From: JAWPMT01 sp965227935
GTDB lineage: Bacteria > Bacteroidota > Bacteroidia > Cytophagales > Cyclobacteriaceae
NCBI GenBank assembly: GCA_965227935.1
Contig: CBDDGS010000055.1
Span: forward strand, 558,001-622,000
Reading direction: 5' to 3'
Length of the DNA stretch: 64,000 bases
The notes beneath the pieces were generated by a model. That model was given only the letters and a program-made list of their open reading frames with translations. It had not been told where the DNA came from and did no database searches. Within the stretch, counting starts at the first letter, position 1. Every line of letters begins with the position of its first letter. Of this stretch, positions 1-8,454 are shown one piece after another. A program made the translations under genes and the position numbers.

Positions 1-622
1 CCCCAAACTCACTTTGGGCTCTCGACTGATCTATGGGTTGGTCTTCGGACACGTCAAACTCCTCCTTGAATTCGTGCATCTCCTCCTCCACTTTCTCCCA
101 TACCTGATGTCGCGCCTCCCAGTCAAATCCAACACCCCGGGCCTTTTCCTGTATCCTCATCGCCTTCACAAGCGCTGGCAGTGATTGGGGCACACCCCCT
201 AGAACCGACTTGTTGCCCTTCTCTCTCAGTTTAATTTGTTCCCAGTTCGCCTTCACCTGTTCTTCATCATTGGCTTCTACATCCCCGTAGATGTGGGGAT
301 GCCTGCGGATCAACTTGTCGCAGACCGCATTCAAGACGGCTGCTACATCAAATGCCCCCCTTTCCTGGCCTATTCTGCTATAAAATACCATGTGCAGCAT
401 CAGGTCGCCTAGTTCTTTCTTCATCTCATCCATGTCATGCTCCAGGATGGCATCCGAAAGCTCATAGGTCTCTTCGATTGTTAGATGCCTTAGACTTTCG
501 AAGGTCTGTTTCTTGTCCCAGGGGCAATTCTCCCGCAACTCATCCATAATGGTCAGGAGGCGATCGAACGCCTGAAGCTTGTCGGCACGGTTCGGATCAG
601 GTGCGGCTAGCGGTTTCTTCAT
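1..622 (-). CDS. mazG: MazG nucleoside triphosphate pyrophosphohydrolase, 3' end cut by window edge
   Basis: Reading the minus strand from the ATG at 622 gives 207 residues with no stop before the window edge, so the C-terminus is missing; complete MazG proteins are about 260 residues. The product hydrolyses NTPs and dNTPs to monophosphates and pyrophosphate and cleans the nucleotide pool. The fold is recognisable from the N-terminal NCPWDKKQTFESL segment (residues 32-44), the metal-binding EExxE at E50/E51/E54 (IEETYEL) and the ExxD at E70/D73 (KELGDLMLHMVFYS). A second region around residues 100-115 (RRHPHIYGDV) is also typical of the family. It is divergent from the small membrane-protein gene at 702, with about 80 bp between them. 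Confidence 0.93.
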   Translation of the reverse strand, partial: MKKPLAAPDPNRADKLQAFDRLLTIMDELRENCPWDKKQTFESLRHLTIEETYELSDAILEHDMDEMKKELGDLMLHMVFYSRIGQERGAFDVAAVLNAVCDKLIRRHPHIYGDVEANDEEQVKANWEQIKLREKGNKSVLGGVPQSLPALVKAMRIQEKARGVGFDWEARHQVWEKVEEEMHEFKEEFDVSEDQPIDQSRAQSEFG

Positions 623-701
623 TTTCTTGAATCTTTTCGCGTTTTCACTAGTTGTAAGGATCGAAGGCAATTTGCTTAATTTTGCATTTAAACAAAGGGC
701 A

Positions 702-932
702 ATGACAACGATACTTCTGGGAATAGGTTTTGTAGCGATTTTCTTCATCCTCATGTCCGTCCGTCTCATTTTCCTCAAGAACGGGGAGTTCAAAGGAACA
801 TGTGCCTCTCAGTCCCCCTACCTCAACAAAGAAGGGGCACAGTGCGGCTTCTGTGGTAAGACGGTCACACCGGGCGACTCTTGCGCCAACCCCGACTCCG
901 AAGTCAACAAAGTACTTGCCAAATTCGACTGA
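702..932 (+). CDS. Small single-pass membrane protein with a Cys motif
   Basis: This is a 76-residue protein. A longer upstream frame starting at 579 exists, but it would run antisense into mazG; the ATG at 702 gives a clean N-terminal membrane helix (residues 4-25, LLGIGFVAIFFILMSVRLIF), so I use it. After the helix come KNGEFKGTCASQSP and CGFCGKTV, giving four cysteines in a short cytoplasmic or periplasmic tail (C39, C53, C56 and C66 approximately). Short proteins of this layout occur in many Bacteroidota next to unrelated genes and have no assigned function. The paired cysteines could bind a metal or be redox active, but that is a guess. Moderately sure it is a real gene. Confidence 0.72.
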   Translation: MTTILLGIGFVAIFFILMSVRLIFLKNGEFKGTCASQSPYLNKEGAQCGFCGKTVTPGDSCANPDSEVNKVLAKFD

Positions 933-974
933 TCTATTGATCTGGACCGCGCGCAACTGGTATTGAAATAATTC

Positions 975-982
975 TATATTTG
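975..982 (+). promoter_or_regulatory. Possible -7 promoter element before glmM
   Basis: TATATTTG is an exact match to the Bacteroidetes -7 consensus TAnnTTTG and lies 25 bp before the glmM start. No convincing -33 TTTG is visible at the normal 19-21 bp distance, so this is only a candidate. Confidence 0.35.
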
Positions 983-1007
983 CGCTCCGCTAAAGTCTTG
1001 ATCGAAG

Positions 1008-2390
1008 TTGACACTCATTAAATCCATTTCCGGCTTCCGAGGTACAATCGGTGGCAAAATCGGCGAGACACTCTCACCGATTGACGTGACAAAATTTGCC
1101 GCGGCATATGGCATGCTGATGCGAAGTAGGAGCGACAAGCCGAAGGTTGTTATTGGCCGCGATGCACGTCCATCCGGGAAAGCCATTTCTCAGCTCATCT
1201 CCAATACGCTGGTCGCCCAGGGAATCGATGTGGTTGATTTAGGGCTGTCTACCACACCCACAGTGGAGATGGCCGTGAAGTATGAAAGTGCCACCGGGGG
1301 TGTGATCGTCACTGCGAGCCACAATCCCGCAGGATGGAATGCGCTCAAAATGCTCAACGATCAAGGCGAATTTATCTCTGCAGAAGAAGGCAAGGAAGTC
1401 CTCCAATGGGCCGACTCGCCTGACCTCTTCTTCACCGAACCTAGAAAGTTTGGTGAGTACTCAAAGAATAAAGACTACCTCGAGCGACACATCGACGACA
1501 TCCTCAATCATGAGCTTGTCGACGTGCAGCAGATTCAAGATCGTCGCTTCAAGATAGCCGTGGACGCGGTGAACAGCACCGGAGGGATCGCCGTCCCCAT
1601 GCTACTAAAGAAACTAGGTGCCGAGGTCCATGAGATGTATTGCGAGCCGAATGGGCACTTTCCACACAATCCAGAGCCACTACCGGAGAACATCGCGCAC
1701 CTCTGTCAGGAAATAGAGGCGGGGGACTTCGACCTTGGGATAGTAGTAGACCCAGATGTAGATCGGTTGGTATTGGTTTGCGAAGATGGGCAGGTCTTCG
1801 GAGAAGAATACACACTCGTAGCCGTAAGCGACTATGTCCTCGGCAAAAGGAAAGGGAATACAGTTTCTAACCTGTCGAGTACCCGGGCTCTTCGTGATGT
1901 GACCGAGAAGCATGGAGGCAAGTACCACGCGGCGGCCGTCGGAGAGGTACATGTCGTGAAGAAGATGAAGGAAGTCAACGCCGTCATCGGTGGTGAAGGC
2001 AATGGAGGAGTGATCGTGCCCGACCTCCATTATGGTCGAGACGCCCTTGCAGGAATTGCCCTTTTCCTGAGTCTGTTGGCGCAATTTGGGAAGAGCGTCT
2101 CAATGCTACGAGCGACCTATCCCAACTATCACATCTCCAAAAACAAGATCGAGCTCACGCCAGATATCGATGTGGATGGTATACTCGACAAGCTAAAAGA
2201 CAAGTACAAGCAACAGCCGATCGACACTACCGATGGCGTGAAGATTGAATTTGGCAGGGAGTGGGTGCAACTACGGAAGTCGAATACTGAGCCAATAATC
2301 CGTATTTTTGCAGAGTCTGATAGTGCGGCGACCGCTGAGCACTTGGCAAATAAGCTGATAACAGACATTAAGGAGTTTATCTCCAACTGA
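1008..2390 (+). CDS. glmM: Phosphoglucosamine mutase (alpha-D-phosphohexomutase family)
   Basis: The 460-residue protein converts glucosamine-6-phosphate to glucosamine-1-phosphate, feeding UDP-GlcNAc for peptidoglycan and LPS. All four family signatures are present: the phosphoserine loop TASHNP (residues 102-107, S104 catalytic), the Mg-binding DPDVDR (248-253), the sugar-binding GGEGNGG (328-334) and the phosphate-binding RKSNTEP (423-429). The start is a TTG at 1008; the next in-frame Met is at residue 36, inside the conserved N-terminal domain, so TTG is the likely start. The sequence could also be a bifunctional phosphoglucomutase/phosphomannomutase of the same family; GlmM is favoured by length. 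It precedes the cysteine desulfurase gene by 24 bp and may be cotranscribed with it. Confidence 0.9.
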   Translation: MTLIKSISGFRGTIGGKIGETLSPIDVTKFAAAYGMLMRSRSDKPKVVIGRDARPSGKAISQLISNTLVAQGIDVVDLGLSTTPTVEMAVKYESATGGVIVTASHNPAGWNALKMLNDQGEFISAEEGKEVLQWADSPDLFFTEPRKFGEYSKNKDYLERHIDDILNHELVDVQQIQDRRFKIAVDAVNSTGGIAVPMLLKKLGAEVHEMYCEPNGHFPHNPEPLPENIAHLCQEIEAGDFDLGIVVDPDVDRLVLVCEDGQVFGEEYTLVAVSDYVLGKRKGNTVSNLSSTRALRDVTEKHGGKYHAAAVGEVHVVKKMKEVNAVIGGEGNGGVIVPDLHYGRDALAGIALFLSLLAQFGKSVSMLRATYPNYHISKNKIELTPDIDVDGILDKLKDKYKQQPIDTTDGVKIEFGREWVQLRKSNTEPIIRIFAESDSAATAEHLANKLITDIKEFISN

Positions 2391-2414
2391 CATACACCCA
2401 AAACCTGATAGCCG

Positions 2415-3554
2415 ATGCGCGTATATTTTGACAATGCGGCAACGACTGCCATCGATCCGACCGTATTCGAGGAGATGCGACCCTTGTTCACGGAGCATTA
2501 TGGCAATCCCTCCTCCATCCATGCACATGGCAGGCAAGTCCGGTCCTTCATTGAGAGAGCCCGAAAAAAGGTAGCAGATATACTCAATACAAGTCCTTCG
2601 GAGATTTTTTTCACTTCGGGTGGGACAGAGGCAGACAACACTTTTCTGAGATGCGCCGCGCAAGCAAAAGATCTCAAGCACGCCATTACCTCCAAGATTG
2701 AGCACCATGCGGTACTGCACACCCTGGAAGCCCTCGAGAAGGAAGGGCTGCTCCAGCTGCATTTTGTGGAGTTAGATGATATTGGCCGGGTCAAGATGGA
2801 TCACCTCGAAGATCTACTGAAGCAATATCCCAAAGCACTTGTCTCGCTGATGCATGCCAATAATGAGATCGGCAACCTCCTTGATTTGGATCAAGTAGGC
2901 GACTTGTGTGAAGCCTATGACGCCACCTTCCATTCCGATACTGTACAAACGGTCGGTCACATCCCGCACAATCTCCAGGATCTGAGGACCCATAGCATCG
3001 TAGGATCAGCCCATAAGCTGCACGGACCAAAAGGTGTAGGGTTTCTGTATGTGCGACATGACACCAAGATTCACCCATTTATACACGGTGGCGCTCAGGA
3101 AAGAAATATGCGCGGTGGCACTGAGAATGTGTATGGTATTGTCGGCCTCGCCAAGGCTTTGGAGATCGCCTACGATGAGCAGGTCGAGCATCGGGAACAC
3201 ATAGAGCGACTGAAGCTACACATGATCGACCGCATGAGGGCGGCGGTTCCGGACGTGCAGTTCAATGGCACTTCAGCCGATCTGAACAATAGCCTCTATA
3301 CAGTGCTCAATGTCTGCTTACCTCCTTCGGATGACAATGATATGTTGCTGTTCAACATGGACATCAGCGGCATCTCGGCATCAGGCGGTAGCGCCTGCAG
3401 TAGCGGCTCCAACATTGGTTCGCATGTGCTGGCGGAATTGAACAGAGATCAGCGACGAGGGGCTATTAGATTTTCATTCAGCAAGTACAATACGATCGAG
3501 GAGGTGGATTATGCAGTGGAGAAGCTGGCGGAAGCTGTTGCTGTTGGCGTGTAG
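2415..3554 (+). CDS. Cysteine desulfurase (NifS/IscS-type, PLP-dependent)
   Basis: The 379-residue protein is a class-V aminotransferase-fold cysteine desulfurase that moves sulfur from cysteine to an active-site Cys persulfide for Fe-S cluster or tRNA thiolation. It starts with YFDNAATT (4-11), carries TSGGTEADN (67-75), the PLP lysine in SAHKLHGPKG (K201), and the catalytic cysteine in SGGSACSSGS (C328). Family length is about 380-400, so it is complete. The short loop around C328 suggests a group I (IscS/NifS-like) enzyme. The 3' end overlaps the next gene by 44 bp. No scaffold (iscU) or chaperone genes are adjacent, so its sulfur acceptor cannot be read from context. Confidence 0.93.
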   Translation: MRVYFDNAATTAIDPTVFEEMRPLFTEHYGNPSSIHAHGRQVRSFIERARKKVADILNTSPSEIFFTSGGTEADNTFLRCAAQAKDLKHAITSKIEHHAVLHTLEALEKEGLLQLHFVELDDIGRVKMDHLEDLLKQYPKALVSLMHANNEIGNLLDLDQVGDLCEAYDATFHSDTVQTVGHIPHNLQDLRTHSIVGSAHKLHGPKGVGFLYVRHDTKIHPFIHGGAQERNMRGGTENVYGIVGLAKALEIAYDEQVEHREHIERLKLHMIDRMRAAVPDVQFNGTSADLNNSLYTVLNVCLPPSDDNDMLLFNMDISGISASGGSACSSGSNIGSHVLAELNRDQRRGAIRFSFSKYNTIEEVDYAVEKLAEAVAVGV

Positions 3555-4977
3555 CTTCATCACACTTTTCTGCGTTTCTCCCGCCTTCAGTCAACAGGCG
3601 TTCGTCAAAAAGTATGAATTGGATCCCTCTGAAGGGCATTCCCTGAAAGAGGACTTGGGTGAACTGAAGTGTACCGCTTTGGCGATTGTTCCCAGGGTTG
3701 ACCCCGGCACTTCGGCGATTTCCGCAACTATCAATGGCCAGAAAGTGCTCATTCCCCGAGATGAAGACGCGCCAAGGCCCACATACTTCCTATCACTGCC
3801 GGAAGCGACCTCCGCTATCGAGATTGACCATTCCGAGACAATCGATTTCTATGCCATTCATAGCGGTGGGACTCCCGTGGTTGAACGAAGACATTCCCAA
3901 GAAACAGACTGTTTGACACTTCCCTCTGCAGTCACCCAAGAAATATGGCGCGATGGTTTACAAGCACCCAACTTCACCAGGTCGGCCAACGATGTTAGCC
4001 ATCACATTGTCCATCACACCGCGGGATCCAACTCCAATTCGAACTACACACAAGTCGTCCGAGACATTTATCTCTATCATACGCAGGTCAATGGCTGGTC
4101 GGACATCGGTTACAACTTCCTCATCGCGCAGGATGGCACCATCTATGAAGGGCGTGATCCTGGACAAAGCCTCACGGAATTTGAAGTGGTCGGAGCACAT
4201 TTTTGTGCGAAAAACTCTGGTACGCTAGGCATCTCACTTCTGGGCAATTACGAGACCGCAGCGCCTACAGATCCGGCTCTGGAGAGCCTTCGTGACTTAT
4301 TGGCTTACAGCTTTGAGCAACTGGATATAGACCCCACAGCCAGTTCAACGCATCGAGGACAAACCCTCGAGCACCTTTCGGGTCATAGAGATGGCTGTAG
4401 CACACTTTGCCCCGGCGCTAACCTCTACTCATTATTGAGTTCGATGCGAGTGGAGGTCCAGACGACGATCGACAACTGTGAACCCCCCATCTCTCCACCG
4501 TCCCTGTCTTTCTCAGGGCCGTCCCAAATTAACGCAAGGGCAACGGTGACTTTTGTGAACACCAGCACAGGATATGAAAACTATCTGTGGTTGTTTGAAG
4601 AAGGCGCCCCGCCAACGTCCAGTGCCGAAAGTGTGGATGTCTACTACCAGCATGTTGGTGTCTATGATATTACGTTGGTGGGGGAGGCAGTGGATGGTTC
4701 CATGGATACCCTCTATGTGAGAGACTACGTGCGAGTGGGAAGCCAGGTAGAGACCCCCTGGATCTACCCAAATGCTGTGGTAGCTGGCGGGCAGTTGAAC
4801 ATCGAGTTCGGCGACCCTATTGTGGCTGTCACACTGATGTCCATGACTGGTCAGGAGATTGCTACGTGCCTGGGTGTCGATGGACAGATCAACCTGCCCC
4901 CGACCAGTTCAGGCGTGCACATACTCAAGATCCGTACACAAGCAGCTACCTACTTCAAGCGATTGATCGTGCGATGA
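3511..4977 (+). CDS. Secreted N-acetylmuramoyl-L-alanine amidase/PGRP with PKD and T9SS sorting domains
   Basis: The 488-residue exoprotein starts with a signal peptide (MQWRSWRKLLLLACSFITLF, cleavage near residue 27). A PGRP/amidase-2 domain spans about 150-320, with HHIVHHTAG (164-172), NFLIAQDGTIYEGR (202-215), GHRDG (291-295) and STLCPG (C300); H168 or H169, H292 and C300 are the likely zinc ligands. A PKD-type beta-sandwich follows (about 332-392), and a T9SS type-A sorting domain closes the protein (415-488, beginning WIYPNAV). It is predicted to be exported by T9SS and to cut peptidoglycan, possibly of other bacteria, or to act in cell-wall recycling. The start lies 44 bp inside the cysteine desulfurase gene; the signal peptide requires this start. 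Confidence 0.9.
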   Translation: MQWRSWRKLLLLACSFITLFCVSPAFSQQAFVKKYELDPSEGHSLKEDLGELKCTALAIVPRVDPGTSAISATINGQKVLIPRDEDAPRPTYFLSLPEATSAIEIDHSETIDFYAIHSGGTPVVERRHSQETDCLTLPSAVTQEIWRDGLQAPNFTRSANDVSHHIVHHTAGSNSNSNYTQVVRDIYLYHTQVNGWSDIGYNFLIAQDGTIYEGRDPGQSLTEFEVVGAHFCAKNSGTLGISLLGNYETAAPTDPALESLRDLLAYSFEQLDIDPTASSTHRGQTLEHLSGHRDGCSTLCPGANLYSLLSSMRVEVQTTIDNCEPPISPPSLSFSGPSQINARATVTFVNTSTGYENYLWLFEEGAPPTSSAESVDVYYQHVGVYDITLVGEAVDGSMDTLYVRDYVRVGSQVETPWIYPNAVVAGGQLNIEFGDPIVAVTLMSMTGQEIATCLGVDGQINLPPTSSGVHILKIRTQAATYFKRLIVR

Positions 4978-4999
4978 ACCCAGGGAGACTCAAAGATCA

Positions 5000-5728
5000 A
5001 TGGCCAAGATAACGATCATCGTCCCCACGCTAAACGAAGAAGGCTGCCTCCGAAAAACGTTGCAGCATACGTTTGACAGCTGCTACAAACGCGAGCATGT
5101 TGAAGTAATCGTAGTAGATGCTGGGAGCGATGACGGCACTGTGAAGTCTGTTGAGGACATGAATGTCCGAGTAGTGAGTGATCGCAAATTGAGGGGTAAG
5201 AAATATGCCAGTCTGAATGTAGGACTCTACTTAAGCACGAGTCCCATCACGATGTTCCTGGATGCTGACACAATGCTTCCTCCCTCCTTTGACCAAAAGA
5301 TACTCGAGATCATGACGCAGCGACATGTCATCGGCGGAGCTTTCTGCATGGTATTTCATCAAGAGCGGGGCCTGCTCCGCCTATTGCGAAAAATCAATGA
5401 CCTCCGTTATCACTTTGAGGACATCTACTATGGTGATCAGGCTTTATTCTGCGACACGCAAATGGCTCAGGAACTTGGGGGTTATCCAAAAAAATCACTG
5501 ATGGAGTCCGCCTTCTTCTGCCGCCTCCTCAAGAAACACGGCAAGCTCCTACTGATTCCCGAACCGGTCGTGACCTCGGCTCGAAGATTCCAGGAGCACG
5601 GTATTGCCAAAGTGGTATGGTTTGATATTAGGATGTGGTTTCGGTTTACCGTGGGAATGGATGTCCAAGCATTCGCCAAGAAGTATTGGCAACACAATCA
5701 GGGCATCAATCCAACACAATCTCCTTGA
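5000..5728 (+). CDS. Family 2 glycosyltransferase, rSAM/selenodomain-associated-2-like
   Basis: The 242-residue protein is a GT-A fold glycosyltransferase. It opens with TIIVPTLNEEGC (5-16), has VVDAGSDDGT (38-47) and a DxD-like metal site FLDADT (D88/D90). The C-terminal part YYGDQALFC ... LGGYPKKSLMES ... VVTSARRF matches the small subfamily known as rSAM/selenodomain-associated transferase 2. It has no transmembrane segment and is shorter than most polysaccharide glycosyltransferases. Substrate is unknown. It follows the amidase by 22 bp, and its last 23 bp overlap the 3' end of hemH on the other strand. Confidence 0.85.
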   Translation: MAKITIIVPTLNEEGCLRKTLQHTFDSCYKREHVEVIVVDAGSDDGTVKSVEDMNVRVVSDRKLRGKKYASLNVGLYLSTSPITMFLDADTMLPPSFDQKILEIMTQRHVIGGAFCMVFHQERGLLRLLRKINDLRYHFEDIYYGDQALFCDTQMAQELGGYPKKSLMESAFFCRLLKKHGKLLLIPEPVVTSARRFQEHGIAKVVWFDIRMWFRFTVGMDVQAFAKKYWQHNQGINPTQSP

Positions 5729-6716
5729 GGCAGTCAATCCACTTCGCCTCGGTGTTCAGACTCGGCACCAGATCCCAAACTTCTCCGCCAGCTTCGATAA
5801 AATCCTCCTGGTAAGTCTCGCCAACCTCGATGGTTGTCTCCAGACAATCTGACACAAATGCAGGTGAGAAAGCCAGCACCTTCTTCACTCCCCGGTTGGC
5901 CAAATCCAGAAGTACATCCTCCGTGTAGGGCTTGATCCACGGATCACGGCCCAGCCGTGACTGGAAGCAAACCGTGTATTGATCTTCCTGCAAGCCCAGC
6001 TTTGCTGCGACTAATCGTGTCGTCTCGAAACACTGCGCCCTGTAGCAGAACCGGTTGCTGTCAGTGAGCTTATTGCAACAGGACCCCAACTGGCAATATC
6101 CATTGACAGAGCCCTTTCTGATCTGTCGCTCCGGCAAACCATGATAGCTAAATACGAAGTGCTCATAGCTCTTCTTATCCATCATGTCCTGACCCAGATC
6201 GGCAATTGTTTCTATGAATAGCTCACGCTCCAGGAATTGGGAGGTGAATTTTATCTCAGGGATGATCTGCCACCCACGAGTGATCTCCATGACTTTATCG
6301 ATGACAGAACCTGTGGTCGCCGACGCATACTGCGGAAACAAAGGGATCACGTGTATTGACTCCACCTTGGCTTTGCGAAGCTTTTCTAAGCCCACTTCAA
6401 TACTAGGGTTCTGGTAACGCATCGCATATTCCACCAGGTAGGTATCGTCCAAATGCTTCCGAAGCAATTCTACGACGTCTTCGGTGTAGTACTTCAGAGG
6501 GGACCCTCGTTCCGTGAAGAGTTTTCTGTATTCGGCGGCGGATTTGGGTGCCCTGAAAGGCCCGATGATAAGATTGACCAGCAACCACCTTGGTAGGGCG
6601 GGTATATCAATCACACGGCCGTCCATCAAAAACTCCCTTAGATACTTCCTAACATCCGGCACACTCGTTGAGTCCGGCGTACCGAGGTTGACGAGCAATA
6701 TTCCTCGCTTACTCAT
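5706..6716 (-). CDS. hemH: Ferrochelatase (protoheme ferro-lyase)
   Basis: The 336-residue protein inserts Fe2+ into protoporphyrin IX, the last step of the protoporphyrin branch of heme synthesis. Diagnostic parts are GILLVNLGTPDS (5-16), the catalytic FSYHGLPERQ (H192) and the acidic DCLETTIEV region that carries the conserved Glu. A cysteine-rich stretch (C208, C213, C214, C224, C229) lies in the loop after the active-site His; some bacterial ferrochelatases carry an Fe-S cluster with cysteines in a comparable internal position, but I cannot establish that here. Length is normal. The gene is followed on its 3' side by convergent overlap with the glycosyltransferase gene, and upstream by a VTT-type membrane-protein gene only 6 bp away. 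Confidence 0.95.
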   Translation of the reverse strand: MSKRGILLVNLGTPDSTSVPDVRKYLREFLMDGRVIDIPALPRWLLVNLIIGPFRAPKSAAEYRKLFTERGSPLKYYTEDVVELLRKHLDDTYLVEYAMRYQNPSIEVGLEKLRKAKVESIHVIPLFPQYASATTGSVIDKVMEITRGWQIIPEIKFTSQFLERELFIETIADLGQDMMDKKSYEHFVFSYHGLPERQIRKGSVNGYCQLGSCCNKLTDSNRFCYRAQCFETTRLVAAKLGLQEDQYTVCFQSRLGRDPWIKPYTEDVLLDLANRGVKKVLAFSPAFVSDCLETTIEVGETYQEDFIEAGGEVWDLVPSLNTEAKWIDCLKEIVLD

Positions 6717-6722
6717 TTCTGG

Positions 6723-7313
6723 TTAAACAATGTTTGACTCCCAAATTATGTACGCGTAGGCGCTGAAACGAATGAAGCGTGTCAAAGACATCCATAAGAA
6801 ACTTCGTAATTCATACCTTACCGCGCCCATCAACATGCAAATACCAGAAAATGGAAGAGGTGTAAGCGCAGCTACAATGACGAGGAAACCTCCGAATCTG
6901 TTGAAATGTTTCTCCGCCTTACCCAGGAATCGTTTCTTGATGGTAGCGTACAGTTTGGTCGAATTGAAAAATTCGCCAATGAAGTAACCTATCACGCCAG
7001 CGCTGTAAGAGAGTACTGAGAGTAGCAGGACGTTTTGCACATAGAGATTCATGTCACCATGCCTCAAAGACCACAACATGAAAAACTCTGGTGGGATGAT
7101 CCCAAAGATGACTTCGGAAGTGAAGAATATCGTAAAGATGGTCTTGGGCTGATCGTAAAGTGGTCCCATCCATTCAGCGATGTCCGCATTGAAGTATTTC
7201 TTCGCAAGGACATAGCCTCCGAGGATGGCTCCCAGCCACAGAAATCCTCTGAAAAGATTCCGTAGCAAGAACCGTGTTCGCTCGATAGATTGGATACTAC
7301 TTGGGGCCTTCAA
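6723..7313 (-). CDS. Membrane protein of the VTT/DedA-like (SNARE-associated) superfamily
   Basis: The 196-residue protein has several hydrophobic helices (about 21-40, 60-85, 92-115, 140-165, 170-190). The segment GGFLVIVAALTPLPFSGICM, with a proline in the middle of a membrane helix near the C-terminus, resembles the hallmark re-entrant region of the VTT/DedA fold, whose members act in lipid or small-solute translocation. The match is to the small YqaA-like end of the family rather than to canonical DedA. Its stop lies 6 bp before the hemH start, so the two are probably cotranscribed. Substrate unknown. Confidence 0.7.
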   Translation of the reverse strand: MKAPSSIQSIERTRFLLRNLFRGFLWLGAILGGYVLAKKYFNADIAEWMGPLYDQPKTIFTIFFTSEVIFGIIPPEFFMLWSLRHGDMNLYVQNVLLLSVLSYSAGVIGYFIGEFFNSTKLYATIKKRFLGKAEKHFNRFGGFLVIVAALTPLPFSGICMLMGAVRYELRSFLWMSLTRFIRFSAYAYIIWESNIV

Positions 7314-7375
7314 AAATCCGGGTTTTGAAAAAGACTAATAGGAAAACGGGAAAATAGGCAATGAGTTTTGAAAAT

Positions 7376-8014
7376 CTAATCCTCGACAGCTTGAGTCTTA
7401 GACTTTTTTCGTTTTGGTGGCTTTTGATCTCCCCGTCGTAACACCCAGTAGGGATCCCTGAGTTCCGAATACTGGCCATAAAATTGGGTGAGCATGATTT
7501 TCACCGCATAGTTGAGCCGGTTGATTGCGTCCATGTGGTAATCGGCACGATTTCGGGGATGATAAATAAAGAACTTGATGATAGGGAACGTATCCTGCCG
7601 CAAAAGCCGCAACACCTTGACTACTGTGGTGCGTGGAGCCTCGATGTTATGCAGAGCCCGTTCTGCGGCTTGCGCGATGCCAAGGATCAACTCACCGTAA
7701 AGGCCATTCGTTGGTGAGCCGTCCGCACTGAGTTGCTCCGCCGTTTCCTCACAAAACCCCTTTAGTATCCTGATGGCTGGCAGGGACATGGTGGGTTCTG
7801 TAAAAACATCCGGCTGCCATAGGATCTCGCGAAACGTGAAAAGAGAGGGCAAAAGCTCCGTGTCATAGCTTTCGTCATTCTTGATTGCCAGGAGTGTACT
7901 GGTATCGAGTGAACTCACCTCGACCTGACCCGCCTGCAGAGCATACGTTATATCGGGCTCGTCTTTCATCATCTCGATGAATCCCCAGATTTCGTTGAGC
8001 GCAATCTTCATCAC
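7376..8014 (-). CDS. Hypothetical protein, mostly helical, basic C-terminus
   Basis: I do not recognise this 212-residue protein. It starts MMKIALNEIWGF (either Met is possible), is rich in alpha-helical segments, contains RTTVVKVLRLLRQDTFPIIK near residue 130 and ends with a lysine/arginine-rich tail (PPKRKKSKTQ). No signal peptide or membrane segment is visible. Codon use looks like that of the neighbours and the frame is open throughout, so it is probably a real gene. It lies 62 bp upstream of the VTT-type membrane-protein gene on the same strand and is divergent from the small gene at 8135. Confidence 0.6.
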   Translation of the reverse strand: MMKIALNEIWGFIEMMKDEPDITYALQAGQVEVSSLDTSTLLAIKNDESYDTELLPSLFTFREILWQPDVFTEPTMSLPAIRILKGFCEETAEQLSADGSPTNGLYGELILGIAQAAERALHNIEAPRTTVVKVLRLLRQDTFPIIKFFIYHPRNRADYHMDAINRLNYAVKIMLTQFYGQYSELRDPYWVLRRGDQKPPKRKKSKTQAVED

Positions 8015-8095
8015 CCCTAGTAGTTTTCGCTATCGACACCCTAAAGATGACATTTTTCAGAATAAGCAGACGTAACAATTCGTTCACATATTCGG

Positions 8096-8128
8096 TTTGA
8101 TAAATAGTATGCAAGCATAATATCTTTA
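8096..8128 (+). promoter_or_regulatory. Bacteroidetes-type promoter for the 8135 gene
   Basis: TTTG at 8096-8099 and TATCTTTA at 8121-8128 are separated by 21 bp, matching the -33 TTTG / -7 TAnnTTTG pattern except for the last base. The -7 element ends 6 bp before the ATG at 8135, which predicts a very short or absent leader. Confidence 0.5.
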
Positions 8129-8134
8129 CATCTC

Positions 8135-8365
8135 ATGAAAGAAAAGGTCCAACCCAGATACTTCGATGGCATCAAATTTTTGAGGCTATCTGATCTGCCA
8201 CCTCAGCAGGCTATGTTGTTTGCTGGCTGGACCTCGAATGCCCTCAGTAGTGGTTTACCATCTGACCTAAGTCAGGAAAAAGCGGACATCGTCCGGTATG
8301 AAGACTACGATTTCTGGTTTGACTATCACTACCTGACAGAGAAAGATATGGACGAGCTCTTGTAG
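8135..8365 (+). CDS. Small conserved-looking hypothetical protein, 76 residues
   Basis: The 76-residue product (MKEKVQPRYFDGIKFLRLSD...) is acidic toward its C-terminus and has no cysteine, signal peptide or membrane helix. A promoter-like sequence sits immediately upstream and recJ begins about 90 bp downstream on the same strand. The aromatic-rich segment YEDYDFWFDYHYLTEKDMDE (54-73) is compositionally unusual and suggests a protein-binding surface. No function can be assigned. Confidence 0.68.
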   Translation: MKEKVQPRYFDGIKFLRLSDLPPQQAMLFAGWTSNALSSGLPSDLSQEKADIVRYEDYDFWFDYHYLTEKDMDELL

Positions 8366-8454
8366 CGCTGTTCCCTGTCATTCACTATCTTTACCTAGGC
8401 TCGGAGCAATTAAACTTGCAGTTACTTTTTCGTCAAAACAATCCCAAAGCTCCA

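Noticed and set aside
579..701. Upstream extension of the small membrane protein
   Set aside because: It would overlap mazG on the other strand and adds a non-homologous N-terminus; the ATG at 702 gives a complete membrane helix.
8416..8454. TTG start for recJ
   Set aside because: It adds 13 residues that the family does not have; the ATG at 8455 gives the expected MEKKWVLP beginning.
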